Below are positions 14,643 to 22,452 of a stretch of 28,618 nt of DNA, piece by piece; within the stretch, counting starts at the first letter, position 1; every line of letters begins with the position of its first letter. Location of the stretch: NCBI GenBank assembly GCA_021636625.1, contig JAJWLX010000043.1, positions 1 through 28,618 on the forward strand, in the 5' to 3' direction. Origin of the DNA: Prevotella sp. (GTDB taxonomy: Bacteria > Bacteroidota > Bacteroidia > Bacteroidales > Bacteroidaceae). The notes beneath the pieces are model-generated. The model saw only the letters and a list, made by a program, of their open reading frames with translations, was not told the DNA's origin and did not search any database. Both the position numbers and the translations under genes were made by a program.

Positions 14643-15695
14643 ATGAGAAGATTACCTATATATTTCCTCGTTGACGTATCAGAGTCAATGGTAGGAGAGC
14701 CAATCCAGCAAGTGCAGGATGGTATGAGAATGATAGTTCAAGAATTGCGTACCGATCCGTATGCTCTTGAAACTGCATATATATCTGTGATAGCTTTTGC
14801 TGGTAAAGCAAAAAGTGTAACACCTTTAACTGAATTGTATAAATTCTATCCTCCAACATTTCCTATTGGTGGAGGCACGTCTTTAGGTGCTGCTCTTAAC
14901 TTTTTGATGGATGATATGGACAAGTCGTTAGTGAAGACAACCTTGGAGAAAAAAGGTGATTGGAAACCAATCATTTTCCTCTTTACAGATGGAACTCCTA
15001 CAGATGATCCAACTCCTGCTTTCACTCGTTGGAATCAGAAGTATCGTCATTCAGCTAATATTGTAGCAATATCTATCGGTGATAATGCGAATACGCAGTT
15101 GCTGGGACAAATTTCTGATAATGTGCTTCGTTTGAATAATACTGATGAAATGTCGTTCAAGTCATTCTTCAAATGGGTTACGGCTTCCATTAAGGCAACA
15201 AGCGTTTCTGTGACGGATATGGGGGATGATGAAGTAAAGTTGGCTCCTACATCCGGTATTAATCTAGAAAAAGTAGATACTTCTAAGCCTTGTATCATAG
15301 ATGAGAACTTTGTGGTGTTGGTAGGCAAATGCTCCAATACCAAGAAAACTTATCTTGTAAAATATGCCAAGCGAATGTCTGAATACAAGGACATGGATTA
15401 CGGAAACCTTGGCTTATTGAAGAATGAGTTTAAGTTGGTTGGTGCTTATCCTATAGACGAAGAAACATATAATAGCTTGTCTGATGGAAATTCTAACCAG
15501 AGTATCAATACAACAGCTTTGCGTGGTGTACCAACCTGTCCTTGCTGTGGCGCACAATTAGGTGTTGTGGTCTGTGAATGTGGTAATATTATGTGTTCAG
15601 ATGGAAATACGACAGCTTGCCCTTGGTGTGGCATGGAAGGCTCTTTGGGTGAGATTGCTGCAGGTGGAGCTGATATAACAAGAGGAAGAGGATAA
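14643..15695 (+). CDS. terY: TerY protein with C-terminal zinc-binding domain (TerY-C)
   Basis: The 350-residue protein has an N-terminal vWA domain (1-190) with MIDAS DVSES (11-15), GGGTSLGAAL and TDGTPTD (115-121). A linker follows, then a C-terminal domain with a cysteine cluster: C299, C301, C302, C311, C313, C318, C326 and C329, arranged as CPCCG, CECG, C and CPWCG. This fits the TerY-C metal-binding domain. With the next two genes it forms the TerY-P triad described for Ter systems (vWA, PP2C phosphatase, kinase). It is probably the adaptor that brings kinase and phosphatase to TerD-type targets. It is 4 bp before the phosphatase gene, so translation is likely coupled. Confidence 0.92.
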   Translation: MRRLPIYFLVDVSESMVGEPIQQVQDGMRMIVQELRTDPYALETAYISVIAFAGKAKSVTPLTELYKFYPPTFPIGGGTSLGAALNFLMDDMDKSLVKTTLEKKGDWKPIIFLFTDGTPTDDPTPAFTRWNQKYRHSANIVAISIGDNANTQLLGQISDNVLRLNNTDEMSFKSFFKWVTASIKATSVSVTDMGDDEVKLAPTSGINLEKVDTSKPCIIDENFVVLVGKCSNTKKTYLVKYAKRMSEYKDMDYGNLGLLKNEFKLVGAYPIDEETYNSLSDGNSNQSINTTALRGVPTCPCCGAQLGVVVCECGNIMCSDGNTTACPWCGMEGSLGEIAAGGADITRGRG

Positions 15696-15699
15696 AGCT

Positions 15700-17136
15700 A
15701 TGAATGTAGAAAAGATAATAGATATAGTTTGTCAAGGGAAGAACGACGAGAAGGTGGAAGACTTCTTGAAGTTCCTTTCAGACAAATTGTGGAATCAATA
15801 TAAAGAACATTTGATGGACAATATTTTAGTTGCAGAAAATAAAGTAAAGTCTTTAGCATTTTCGATACCGAATGCTAAAGAAGGAAAGGAATATTCACAG
15901 ACAGTGAACGTTCCTGATGAAAATATGGTGCTTGTTGATGTCAACGGCATATCAGAAGAAATGCATGGCTTAACGATAACTGTGGCAGAGGATGGACATA
16001 GTTTTACAATTAGTGGTTTGCCAACTTTGGAGCCATTGCGTAATGGTGGTACAACAACGGCAGAATCAACATTTGAACTGACGCTGTGCTATAAATATAA
16101 AGGTATATTTTTGCCAGAAGATAGACCAGTCTTGGAGCGTAAGATACCTTTTGTCATCAATCAGGACCCACGTAAATTGTGGAAGAATTTACCTGTGGAT
16201 TGGGAGCATATGTCTGAACCACAATATCAGAATGAAGATGTACAATGTGAATATGTTAAGGTTGAGGCACTGAATGATGGTGCTCCTCAAAAGGATATTG
16301 TAGCAGCCAGCAAGCGTGGTCGTTCGCATGCCCAAGAAGCAAAACCTCGTGATGACCATTTCAAAATGGCTCATCTTGAAAATGGATGGTATATTATGGC
16401 TGTTGCTGATGGAGCAGGTTCTGCTACCTTCTCTCGTGAAGGTAGCAGAATAGCTTGTGAAACGGCTGTCGATTATTGCAAGGAACAATTGTTGGATAGT
16501 AAGAAATTTGAAGAAGAGATAGATACATATGACCAATTTAAGGAAGACAGCGAAAGTGAGGCTCGTAAAATGGTTGGGGATTATATCTACAAGATTGTTG
16601 GTACGGCTGCCTTTCGTGCTCAAAAAGCAATTTATGCTGAGGCTGCTGCACAAAATCAACCAACAAAGATTTATGCTACGACTTTATTGTTGACGATTTG
16701 CAAGAAGTTTAGTTATGGCTGGTTTGTTGCATCATTCTGGGTTGGCGATGGTGCAATATGTCTCTATGACAAAGAGATGCATACCGTAAAATTACTTGGT
16801 GTACCTGATGAGGGAGAGTTTGCGGGGCAGACTCGATTCTTGACAATGCCTGAGATATTCAAGGATGCAACAGCTTTATACCAGCGTCTTCGCTTTTATA
16901 TAGTTCCAGACTTTACGGCATTGTTCTTGATGACAGATGGTGTAAGTGACCCAAAGTTTGAAACAGACGCAAACTTGAATAATCCTGAAAAATGGGATGC
17001 TCTTTGGAATGATTTAAAGGAAAATGGGGTGGATTTGTCTGATGATAACGAAGCAGCCAAAGAACAACTTCTTAAATGGTTAGACTTCTGGTCACCAGGT
17101 AACCATGATGATAGAACTATTGCAATATTGTATTAG
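15700..17136 (+). CDS. PP2C-family protein phosphatase with N-terminal beta domain (TerY-P triad)
   Basis: The 478-residue protein has a C-terminal PP2C domain (about 200-478) with metal-site residues in RDDHF (217-221), VADGAGSA (235-242), VGDG (348-351), TDGVSD (412-417) and NHDDRT (468-473). The N-terminal 190 residues are unlike the phosphatase: a short helical start, then a beta-rich segment (about 50-155, including IPNAKEGKEYSQTVNV and GHSFTISGLPT) that looks like a small Ig-like domain. This may bind a partner. It dephosphorylates Ser/Thr targets of the adjacent kinase, by analogy with other TerY-P triads. It lies between TerY3 and the kinase with gaps of 4 and 11 bp. Confidence 0.9.
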   Translation: MNVEKIIDIVCQGKNDEKVEDFLKFLSDKLWNQYKEHLMDNILVAENKVKSLAFSIPNAKEGKEYSQTVNVPDENMVLVDVNGISEEMHGLTITVAEDGHSFTISGLPTLEPLRNGGTTTAESTFELTLCYKYKGIFLPEDRPVLERKIPFVINQDPRKLWKNLPVDWEHMSEPQYQNEDVQCEYVKVEALNDGAPQKDIVAASKRGRSHAQEAKPRDDHFKMAHLENGWYIMAVADGAGSATFSREGSRIACETAVDYCKEQLLDSKKFEEEIDTYDQFKEDSESEARKMVGDYIYKIVGTAAFRAQKAIYAEAAAQNQPTKIYATTLLLTICKKFSYGWFVASFWVGDGAICLYDKEMHTVKLLGVPDEGEFAGQTRFLTMPEIFKDATALYQRLRFYIVPDFTALFLMTDGVSDPKFETDANLNNPEKWDALWNDLKENGVDLSDDNEAAKEQLLKWLDFWSPGNHDDRTIAILY

Positions 17137-17147
17137 AAAAGTATATT

Positions 17148-18623
17148 ATGGCAAACAAAGTAATATTAAAGGCATCTGATGGCACAACCGTTGAGTTTTA
17201 TGATGAAATCAAGGCTCAAGGTGGTGTCAAGGATGTTTATTTTTCAATAGACAAGACATATGTTGTCGCTTTTTACCGAAAGACTCTTTCACCAAGTGAT
17301 AAAAATCGTTTGGAAAATATTGTTGGCCCTTACCATAAACGAATATTTGAGACTGTAGAGGGTAAATATTGGAAAGACTATTTAATTATGCCAGATCGAC
17401 TTGTTGAATGGAATGGAAAGATCGGTGTGGTCTTACCCTTTTATCCAAGTAAGTATTTCTTTAAAGGTGGTCCATTTGATGGTAAGGAAAAAGAGGGTAA
17501 ATGGTTTGCATCTGCAAAATTGAGAAATCGTTTTGTCCCAGCAGACCAAAAGGGTACTTGGCTTTCTGATTTACACATGTGTTTAAAACTGGCTCGTGCT
17601 GTCAGAAGATTGCATGCGGCAGGTCTTGCTCATTCTGATTTGTCGTATAAAAATGTGCTTGTAGATCCTATTTCTGGTAATTCTTGTATTATTGATGCAG
17701 ATGAATTGGTTGTTCCAGGAAAATATGATGCTGGAGTTTTAGGTACTCCTGATTTTATAGCACCTGAGGTTATGGAAACCAAAGGCTTGAAGATTGGCGA
17801 TCCTAATAAAAAACTTCCGAGTATCGCAACAGACCGCCATGCTTTAGCTGTGCTCATATATATGTACTTGCTAAATCGTCATCCTTTGCGAGGTGGTAAG
17901 GTATGGGATATAGATCCTGCAAAAGACGAAGAGTTGTCGATGGGAGAAAAGGCTTTGTTTATAGAGCATCCGACTGATAAGACAAATCGTGTCAAGCCTC
18001 AAGATTTAGATAAAAGCCAGTTGCCACAAGGTGACCCTGCAAAACTGCCATATACAATTTGTGGTCCGTATTTGAAAAAGTTATTTGATAGAGCTTTTAT
18101 AGATGGACTTCATAATCCTTTGGCTCGTCCAAGTGCAGCCGAATGGGAAGATGCTTTGGTTAAAACTTGCGATCTGGTTCAGCCTTGTCAAAATCCGAAA
18201 TGTGAGGCGCATTGGTATGTCTTTGACAATACTACCAAGCCAAGATGTCCTTTCTGTGGAACAGAATATAAAGGTCAATTGCCTATTCTCAATTTCTATT
18301 ATGCACCTTCTCACGGAAAGTATATGTCTGAGAATTACAGATTGATGGTGTATGATAAGCAGACTTTGTATAAGTGGCATTCTAATCGTCTTGTTTCTGC
18401 AAATGAGAAAACGACTGATGAGGATAAAAAGCCTGTAGGAGACTTCCATTTCTTTAATAATCAATGGATTCTCATCAATCGCCGTTTGCCAGATATGTAT
18501 GATGCGACGGATAAAAAGCCTATTGGTATTGGGGAATATGTGCCTTTGACGGATGGTAGGCAGATTTTGCTTGATAAAAGTCAAGGAGGTAGATTAATAG
18601 TTGTTCAACTTGTAAATAATTAA
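17148..18623 (+). CDS. Ser/Thr protein kinase with zinc ribbon (TerY-P triad)
   Basis: The 491-residue protein has a kinase fold in the first 340 residues. The glycine loop is reduced (AQGGVKDVY, 23-31). The catalytic loop is HSDLSYKN (162-169; D164, N169). The metal-binding Asp of the DFG position is in IIDADEL (D183 or D185), and APE is at 205-207. A zinc ribbon follows: C347, C352, C367, C370 (PCQNPKC ... RCPFCG). The last 110 residues are beta-rich (VGDFHFFNNQWILINRRLPD and YVPLTDGRQILL) and may be an FHA-like module, by inference. It is the kinase of the TerY-P triad and probably phosphorylates TerD/TerY partners. No membrane segment is seen, so it should be cytosolic. Confidence 0.9.
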   Translation: MANKVILKASDGTTVEFYDEIKAQGGVKDVYFSIDKTYVVAFYRKTLSPSDKNRLENIVGPYHKRIFETVEGKYWKDYLIMPDRLVEWNGKIGVVLPFYPSKYFFKGGPFDGKEKEGKWFASAKLRNRFVPADQKGTWLSDLHMCLKLARAVRRLHAAGLAHSDLSYKNVLVDPISGNSCIIDADELVVPGKYDAGVLGTPDFIAPEVMETKGLKIGDPNKKLPSIATDRHALAVLIYMYLLNRHPLRGGKVWDIDPAKDEELSMGEKALFIEHPTDKTNRVKPQDLDKSQLPQGDPAKLPYTICGPYLKKLFDRAFIDGLHNPLARPSAAEWEDALVKTCDLVQPCQNPKCEAHWYVFDNTTKPRCPFCGTEYKGQLPILNFYYAPSHGKYMSENYRLMVYDKQTLYKWHSNRLVSANEKTTDEDKKPVGDFHFFNNQWILINRRLPDMYDATDKKPIGIGEYVPLTDGRQILLDKSQGGRLIVVQLVNN

Positions 18624-18627
18624 TGTT

Positions 18628-19050
18628 ATGGGTATAGATTTGAATAAAACTGAAGAACAGATAGTATCTTCTCAAACGGCAGAGAATAAAACTGAAGAAA
18701 AGATGGTTGAAAAGCAAGCTATGTTTTCCCATATATTTTCTTTTTCTGGAAGAATTAGACGTATGGAGTTTGGCTTGTCATATATTATTTATGGTGTATT
18801 GGCGATAGTTTTGTCTGTATGTGCAGAAGAAACTCCTTTGTTAGGATTGTTATATATTCCTCTTCTTTGGTTTACATGGGCGCAAATGTGTAAACGCTTT
18901 CATGATAAAGGTGAGTCTGGTCTTCGTATCTTTACGTTATTGATACCGCTATACAATATATATGTTATGATAATGTTATTCTTTGAGGATGGAGAACCAT
19001 ATGAGAATGCCTATGGAAAAGATCCTAAAGGAAGAGATATGTATGCATAA
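18628..19050 (+). CDS. DUF805 family membrane protein
   Basis: The 140-residue protein begins with a polar, Glu-rich 30-residue stretch, then the DUF805 core: IFSFSGRIRRMEF (about 36-48), hydrophobic helices at about 49-66, 70-85 and 101-118, KRFHDKGESGLRIF between the last two, and the closing FEDGEPYENAYGKDPKGR. These match the family signatures (F-x-G-R-x-x-R-x-E-F; K-R-x-H-D-x-G; G-x-N-x-Y-G-x-D-P). The biochemical function of DUF805 is unknown. Placed 4 bp after the kinase, it may be a membrane partner or phosphorylation target of the triad. Confidence 0.88.
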   Translation: MGIDLNKTEEQIVSSQTAENKTEEKMVEKQAMFSHIFSFSGRIRRMEFGLSYIIYGVLAIVLSVCAEETPLLGLLYIPLLWFTWAQMCKRFHDKGESGLRIFTLLIPLYNIYVMIMLFFEDGEPYENAYGKDPKGRDMYA

Positions 19051-19061
19051 ATGCAATATTT

Positions 19062-20093
19062 ATGAATATTTACGTAATCCGCAATAATCATCGCTTTGGA
19101 CCATACGATGAGCAAACTTTGCTCTCGTATGTGAACCAAGGACTGATTTTGAAACAGGACAAGGCTATTGCTGACGGGGATGGTCTTGAACAGACAGTTG
19201 GCTTTTATCTGAAACGAGCCAATTTGCAATGTCATGTCTCTAATAAAGGTAACGTGATGTCACAATTGGCTGCTATTGGTTCTGAATTAATCTTTCCGAA
19301 GGCAAAATTGTTCTCTAAACAGTTTCTCTCAGATCAAAGATTCTTGATATTGGCATTGGTTGGCCTTTTGCCGATGATTATTATGAACATACCATTGGGA
19401 GGTTTCTTCTTGTTTTACGAAGTATCCTTGTACTTTTCTATAATATGGGGATTGCTTTTCTATGCCTGTTTTAAGACAAACCAAGTAAGGCTAAACACAA
19501 CGTTGTATGTGTTCTTTCTTACGCAACTTTGTGTGTTTGTTGTTTGGGACATTGTGGGGTTGCCAAAAGTGAATTTGTTTTATGCATTTACAGAAACGGC
19601 TTTCCCATTTAATATCCTTGGCTATGTCTTTGGAGTTGGATTGACGGAAGAATTCGGTAAGATGATACCTCTCCTTATTATATTAAGGAAGGCTAAAGAA
19701 CCCTTGATACCACAAACCATGGTATTTTATGGCTTGATGTCGGGAATCGCATTCGGAGTGTTTGAGGGTGTACAATATCAGATGACGGTTAATGCAGAGC
19801 AGGCATATGATGTATCGTTCTTTCTAAATATTGCTCGATTGACTAGTTTACCATTTCTTCATGCATGTTGGTGTGGTATTGCTGGTTACTTCTTGTCCTT
19901 TGCGCAACTATACCCAAAATATCGACGTGGATTATATGTCCTTGCTATCACTATTCCTGCAATAGTGCATGGATTATATGATTCTTTGGCAAATTATTGG
20001 CTAGTTTCATTGGTTATGGTCTTCTTTGGATTGATGTTGCTAACTGTGTATTTAAAGCAAAGTGTTGATTATCAGTCAAAATTGAGACAATAA
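19062..20093 (+). CDS. PrsW-family glutamic intramembrane protease with N-terminal GYF-like domain
   Basis: The 343-residue protein joins two parts. Residues 1-52 form a GYF_2-like domain (MNIYVIRNNHRFGPYDEQTL, then VNQGLILKQDKAIADGD), a fold that binds peptides or partner proteins. Residues 90-330 have about eight membrane helices and the PrsW/CPBP-type motifs: EEFGK (E196, E197, K200), FGVFEG (E235), LHAC (H267) and VHGLYDS (H303). PrsW in Bacillus cuts an anti-sigma factor in response to envelope stress. Here it is the last gene of the ter operon, 11 bp after DUF805. By inference it could release or activate a regulator of the regulon. Confidence 0.87.
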   Translation: MNIYVIRNNHRFGPYDEQTLLSYVNQGLILKQDKAIADGDGLEQTVGFYLKRANLQCHVSNKGNVMSQLAAIGSELIFPKAKLFSKQFLSDQRFLILALVGLLPMIIMNIPLGGFFLFYEVSLYFSIIWGLLFYACFKTNQVRLNTTLYVFFLTQLCVFVVWDIVGLPKVNLFYAFTETAFPFNILGYVFGVGLTEEFGKMIPLLIILRKAKEPLIPQTMVFYGLMSGIAFGVFEGVQYQMTVNAEQAYDVSFFLNIARLTSLPFLHACWCGIAGYFLSFAQLYPKYRRGLYVLAITIPAIVHGLYDSLANYWLVSLVMVFFGLMLLTVYLKQSVDYQSKLRQ

Positions 20094-20109
20094 TATTGTA
20101 GCTATAACC

Positions 20110-20196
20110 TTGCAAGCAAACTAGATTAAAACTATCTATGTAATATATGCAACGTTATGGAATCATATTCAAGTTGAGAAAATTGTAATACCTTTG
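20110..20196 (+). promoter_or_regulatory. Ter-regulon promoter B, ahead of the DUF4407 unit
   Basis: The -7 element TACCTTTG is at 20189-20196. The box GCAACGTT is at 20149-20156, exactly 40 bp upstream, and TTGCAA at 20110-20115 is 39 bp upstream of the box. The layout is identical to promoter A. It should drive the genes at 20231 and 20888. Confidence 0.65.
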
Positions 20197-20230
20197 CAGC
20201 AGAAAATAAAAACAATTAAAAATAAAGATT

Positions 20231-20857
20231 ATGGGATTCTTTAATTTTCTCAACAAGAAGAGTGATAACGAGAGCGCAGCTACCGTTTCACTACCAGTAG
20301 TAGAACCTTCTGAAGCAAAAGAGGAGGTTGAAAGTGTAGCACCTGTTAAGGCTGAAGACTCGAATGTTAATAAGCCGTTGACTGTTTCTTATGCTACAGG
20401 TTGGCCTATAGATGTTATCTATGGTTATCTTCATAAGAACTATGAGGATAAGGGCTTTGCTGATGCTATGGTCAAGAGTGACTTGGCTTTCCGTGATTTA
20501 AATATGAGTCTCATTCGTAATAAGATACTCATGGTGTTTAGAGAAATCAACCTCAACTATGATGTAATGAAGCAAGACTTGCAGGTTCGTATTGACAATT
20601 GTAATGCTGCTGGTTTGTTGACCACCGTTGCTGAAATCGAAAAGACCATGTCGCTGATAAATGCTCACAAAGAAGAGTTGAGTCAACTTGAGTTAGATTT
20701 TCGTAATAATGCAAATGAGGCTTCCATTCCATTACAATCCTATGATTGTGGATTCTTGAGAGGTATTGCAACAATTGCGATGAGTGGTGCTAAAGGTACG
20801 CCGATTTCACATATGCAGAATGTGAACAATATAGCATCTAAGCAAGCTATTGCATAG
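20231..20857 (+). CDS. Hypothetical protein of the Ter island (coiled-coil)
   Basis: The family is not recognised. The 208-residue protein starts MGFFNFLNKKS, then a Glu/Val-rich low-complexity linker (about 15-50). It continues into a mostly helical region (about 60-165) with heptad-like hydrophobics (SLIRNKILMVFREINLNYDV and TVAEIEKTMSLINAHKEELS). The end, GFLRGIATIAMSG, is hydrophobic but short. No signal peptide is seen. It is the first gene of promoter B and 30 bp before the DUF4407 gene. Its partner is probably that membrane protein, judged by operon position only. Confidence 0.75.
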   Translation: MGFFNFLNKKSDNESAATVSLPVVEPSEAKEEVESVAPVKAEDSNVNKPLTVSYATGWPIDVIYGYLHKNYEDKGFADAMVKSDLAFRDLNMSLIRNKILMVFREINLNYDVMKQDLQVRIDNCNAAGLLTTVAEIEKTMSLINAHKEELSQLELDFRNNANEASIPLQSYDCGFLRGIATIAMSGAKGTPISHMQNVNNIASKQAIA

Positions 20858-20887
20858 TTATAGTTGAACTTTAAAAACGAATGTCTT

Positions 20888-21856
20888 ATGAACTGGTGGA
20901 TTAAATTTGGTTGCAAATTGACAGGTTGGAGTTCAAGTGTTTTGGCTCAGTGCTCTGAGGCAAGTAAAACACAGTTAAGCAAATATACCTCTGCTTTGCT
21001 CATCTTGATGATTGTATGGAGTATTACAGGCTTTTGCTTCGCTCAAAGGTATATTGGACTTCCTGTTTGGGGATGCATTTTAGTTTCATTGGTATTCATT
21101 ACCATCGTGATTATGATCGAACGCCAAATTCTCTTGGCCTTGCACCCAACAAAAAAGTTAGTTGCTTTCAGGTTTGTAATAGCTATTATTATGGCAATTG
21201 TTGGCTCTACAATCTTTGACCAGACAATGTTTGGAAAAGATATAGACAAGCAGATGGCTACCACGATAGAACACCAAACACAGACTCTTACGCAGAAGAG
21301 AGTAAGTAACATCGATAGTAAGTTGCTGGCATTCCAAGAGGAAAAGGATTCCTTGGATAAAGTCAATTCGGAATTGCAAGCAGACATTAATGCTCATCCT
21401 TGGATTGTTCAAAAATCAGTGACCAACAGTCAAGATAGACTTGTTGTCAATGGAAAAATTAAGGTGGTAAACAATCCATCTGTGACAACCAATCAGGTCG
21501 CAAATCCAAAACAATCAGTAGTTTCTACTAATAATGAAAAGATAAAGCAAATTGTTTTGCAAGAGATGGATTTGAACAAGAAAAGACTGACTGTGGAGGA
21601 AGATACGAGAAAGGAATGCCAGGCTAATGTCGGATTTCTGGAGGAATTGGAGGCAATGGTGTCTATAGTGACGACTCGTAAGGTCGCAGGAGCGTTTTAT
21701 CTCATTTTCTTTATGTTGTTGATGAGTTTGGAGCTTTTCGTTGTCACAAGTAAAATGGGAGACCAAGAATGTGATTATGAAATGGCAATAAAAGGAGCTG
21801 AAAAAGTAAAAATGGCTCAGTTTAATATGGCTTTTAATAGAGTGCAAGCAAAATAA
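20888..21856 (+). CDS. DUF4407 membrane protein with long periplasmic or cytoplasmic coiled coil
   Basis: The start is taken at ATG 20888, giving 322 residues; an in-frame TTG at 20864 would add eight. Three membrane helices lie at about 34-53, 58-77 and 91-108, with the family-typical IMIERQILLALHP at 75-87. A long helical segment rich in Lys, Gln and Glu (about 118-260) follows, then a fourth membrane helix (269-288) and a charged tail. This is the DUF4407 layout. Such proteins sit beside conflict and stress systems in Bacteroidetes, but their function is unknown. The stalk is wide enough to bridge to another membrane complex. Confidence 0.85.
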   Translation: MNWWIKFGCKLTGWSSSVLAQCSEASKTQLSKYTSALLILMIVWSITGFCFAQRYIGLPVWGCILVSLVFITIVIMIERQILLALHPTKKLVAFRFVIAIIMAIVGSTIFDQTMFGKDIDKQMATTIEHQTQTLTQKRVSNIDSKLLAFQEEKDSLDKVNSELQADINAHPWIVQKSVTNSQDRLVVNGKIKVVNNPSVTTNQVANPKQSVVSTNNEKIKQIVLQEMDLNKKRLTVEEDTRKECQANVGFLEELEAMVSIVTTRKVAGAFYLIFFMLLMSLELFVVTSKMGDQECDYEMAIKGAEKVKMAQFNMAFNRVQAK

Positions 21857-21886
21857 TATTCAAATTAATATATTTGAAATGTAATC

Positions 21887-21971
21887 TTGCAATCAATATA
21901 TTCATTGATGATGATAATAAGGTGTAACGTTTTAGAAAATGAGCAAAATATCAAAAATGTAGATACCTTTG
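21887..21971 (+). promoter_or_regulatory. Ter-regulon promoter C, ahead of the secreted-protein unit
   Basis: The -7 element TACCTTTG is at 21964-21971. The box GTAACGTT is at 21924-21931, exactly 40 bp upstream, and TTGCAA at 21887-21892 is 37 bp upstream of the box. One base of the box differs from promoters A and B. It should drive the genes at 22013, 22453 and 23257. Confidence 0.62.
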
Positions 21972-22012
21972 CATCAGAAAAATAAAGTAACAACAAATTA
22001 AAAGTAATAATT

Positions 22013-22399
22013 ATGAAAAAGTTTATAGTAGCATTGGTTGCAATGATTGCAACATCAACTGTATCTTTTGGTCAGTCTTATAACTACAATAGTCGTAGAA
22101 ATGTAACGTATTCTTATGGTGTGAACACTAATACGACAACAGTTAGTGGCTATACTCGTAGTAATGGAACTTATGTAAATGGTTATACTCGTACTCAACG
22201 CAATAGTACCAATCACGATAACTACTCTACATATGGTAATCACAATCCATATACAGGTACAATAGGAAGTCGTGCTAGAGACTATTCTACACAGTCTTAT
22301 AACTATGGCTCTGGATATACTGTTCAGACTGGTAGCCGTGGAGGACAGTATTATGTGAATAGCCGTGGCAATAAGGTTTATGTGCCCAAGAGATATTAA
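22013..22399 (+). CDS. Secreted Tyr/Asn/Thr-rich protein with NPYTG motif
   Basis: The 128-residue protein has a clear signal peptide (MKKFIVALVAMIATSTVSFG, then cleavage near residue 20). The mature part is rich in Tyr, Asn, Ser and Thr, with VSGYTRSNGTYVNGYTRTQ (about 44-62) and NPYTGTIGS (about 78-86). The C-terminus GSRGGQYYVNSRGNKVYVPK resembles the short basic adaptor motif (G-G-x-Y-Y-x-N-x-x-G-x-K-x-Y) seen in viral and bacterial surface proteins. It probably acts in the periplasm or at the surface. It is the first gene of promoter C and 53 bp before the next gene. Confidence 0.78.
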   Translation: MKKFIVALVAMIATSTVSFGQSYNYNSRRNVTYSYGVNTNTTTVSGYTRSNGTYVNGYTRTQRNSTNHDNYSTYGNHNPYTGTIGSRARDYSTQSYNYGSGYTVQTGSRGGQYYVNSRGNKVYVPKRY

Positions 22400-22452
22400 A
22401 AAGTTTCGGTAGTGTTGAGTAAAATATAGTTCTCGGACAAAGTAATATAGAT

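Noticed and set aside
16189..16659. Minus-strand open frame opposite the PP2C gene
   Set aside because: It lies wholly within the phosphatase catalytic domain and shows no family features.
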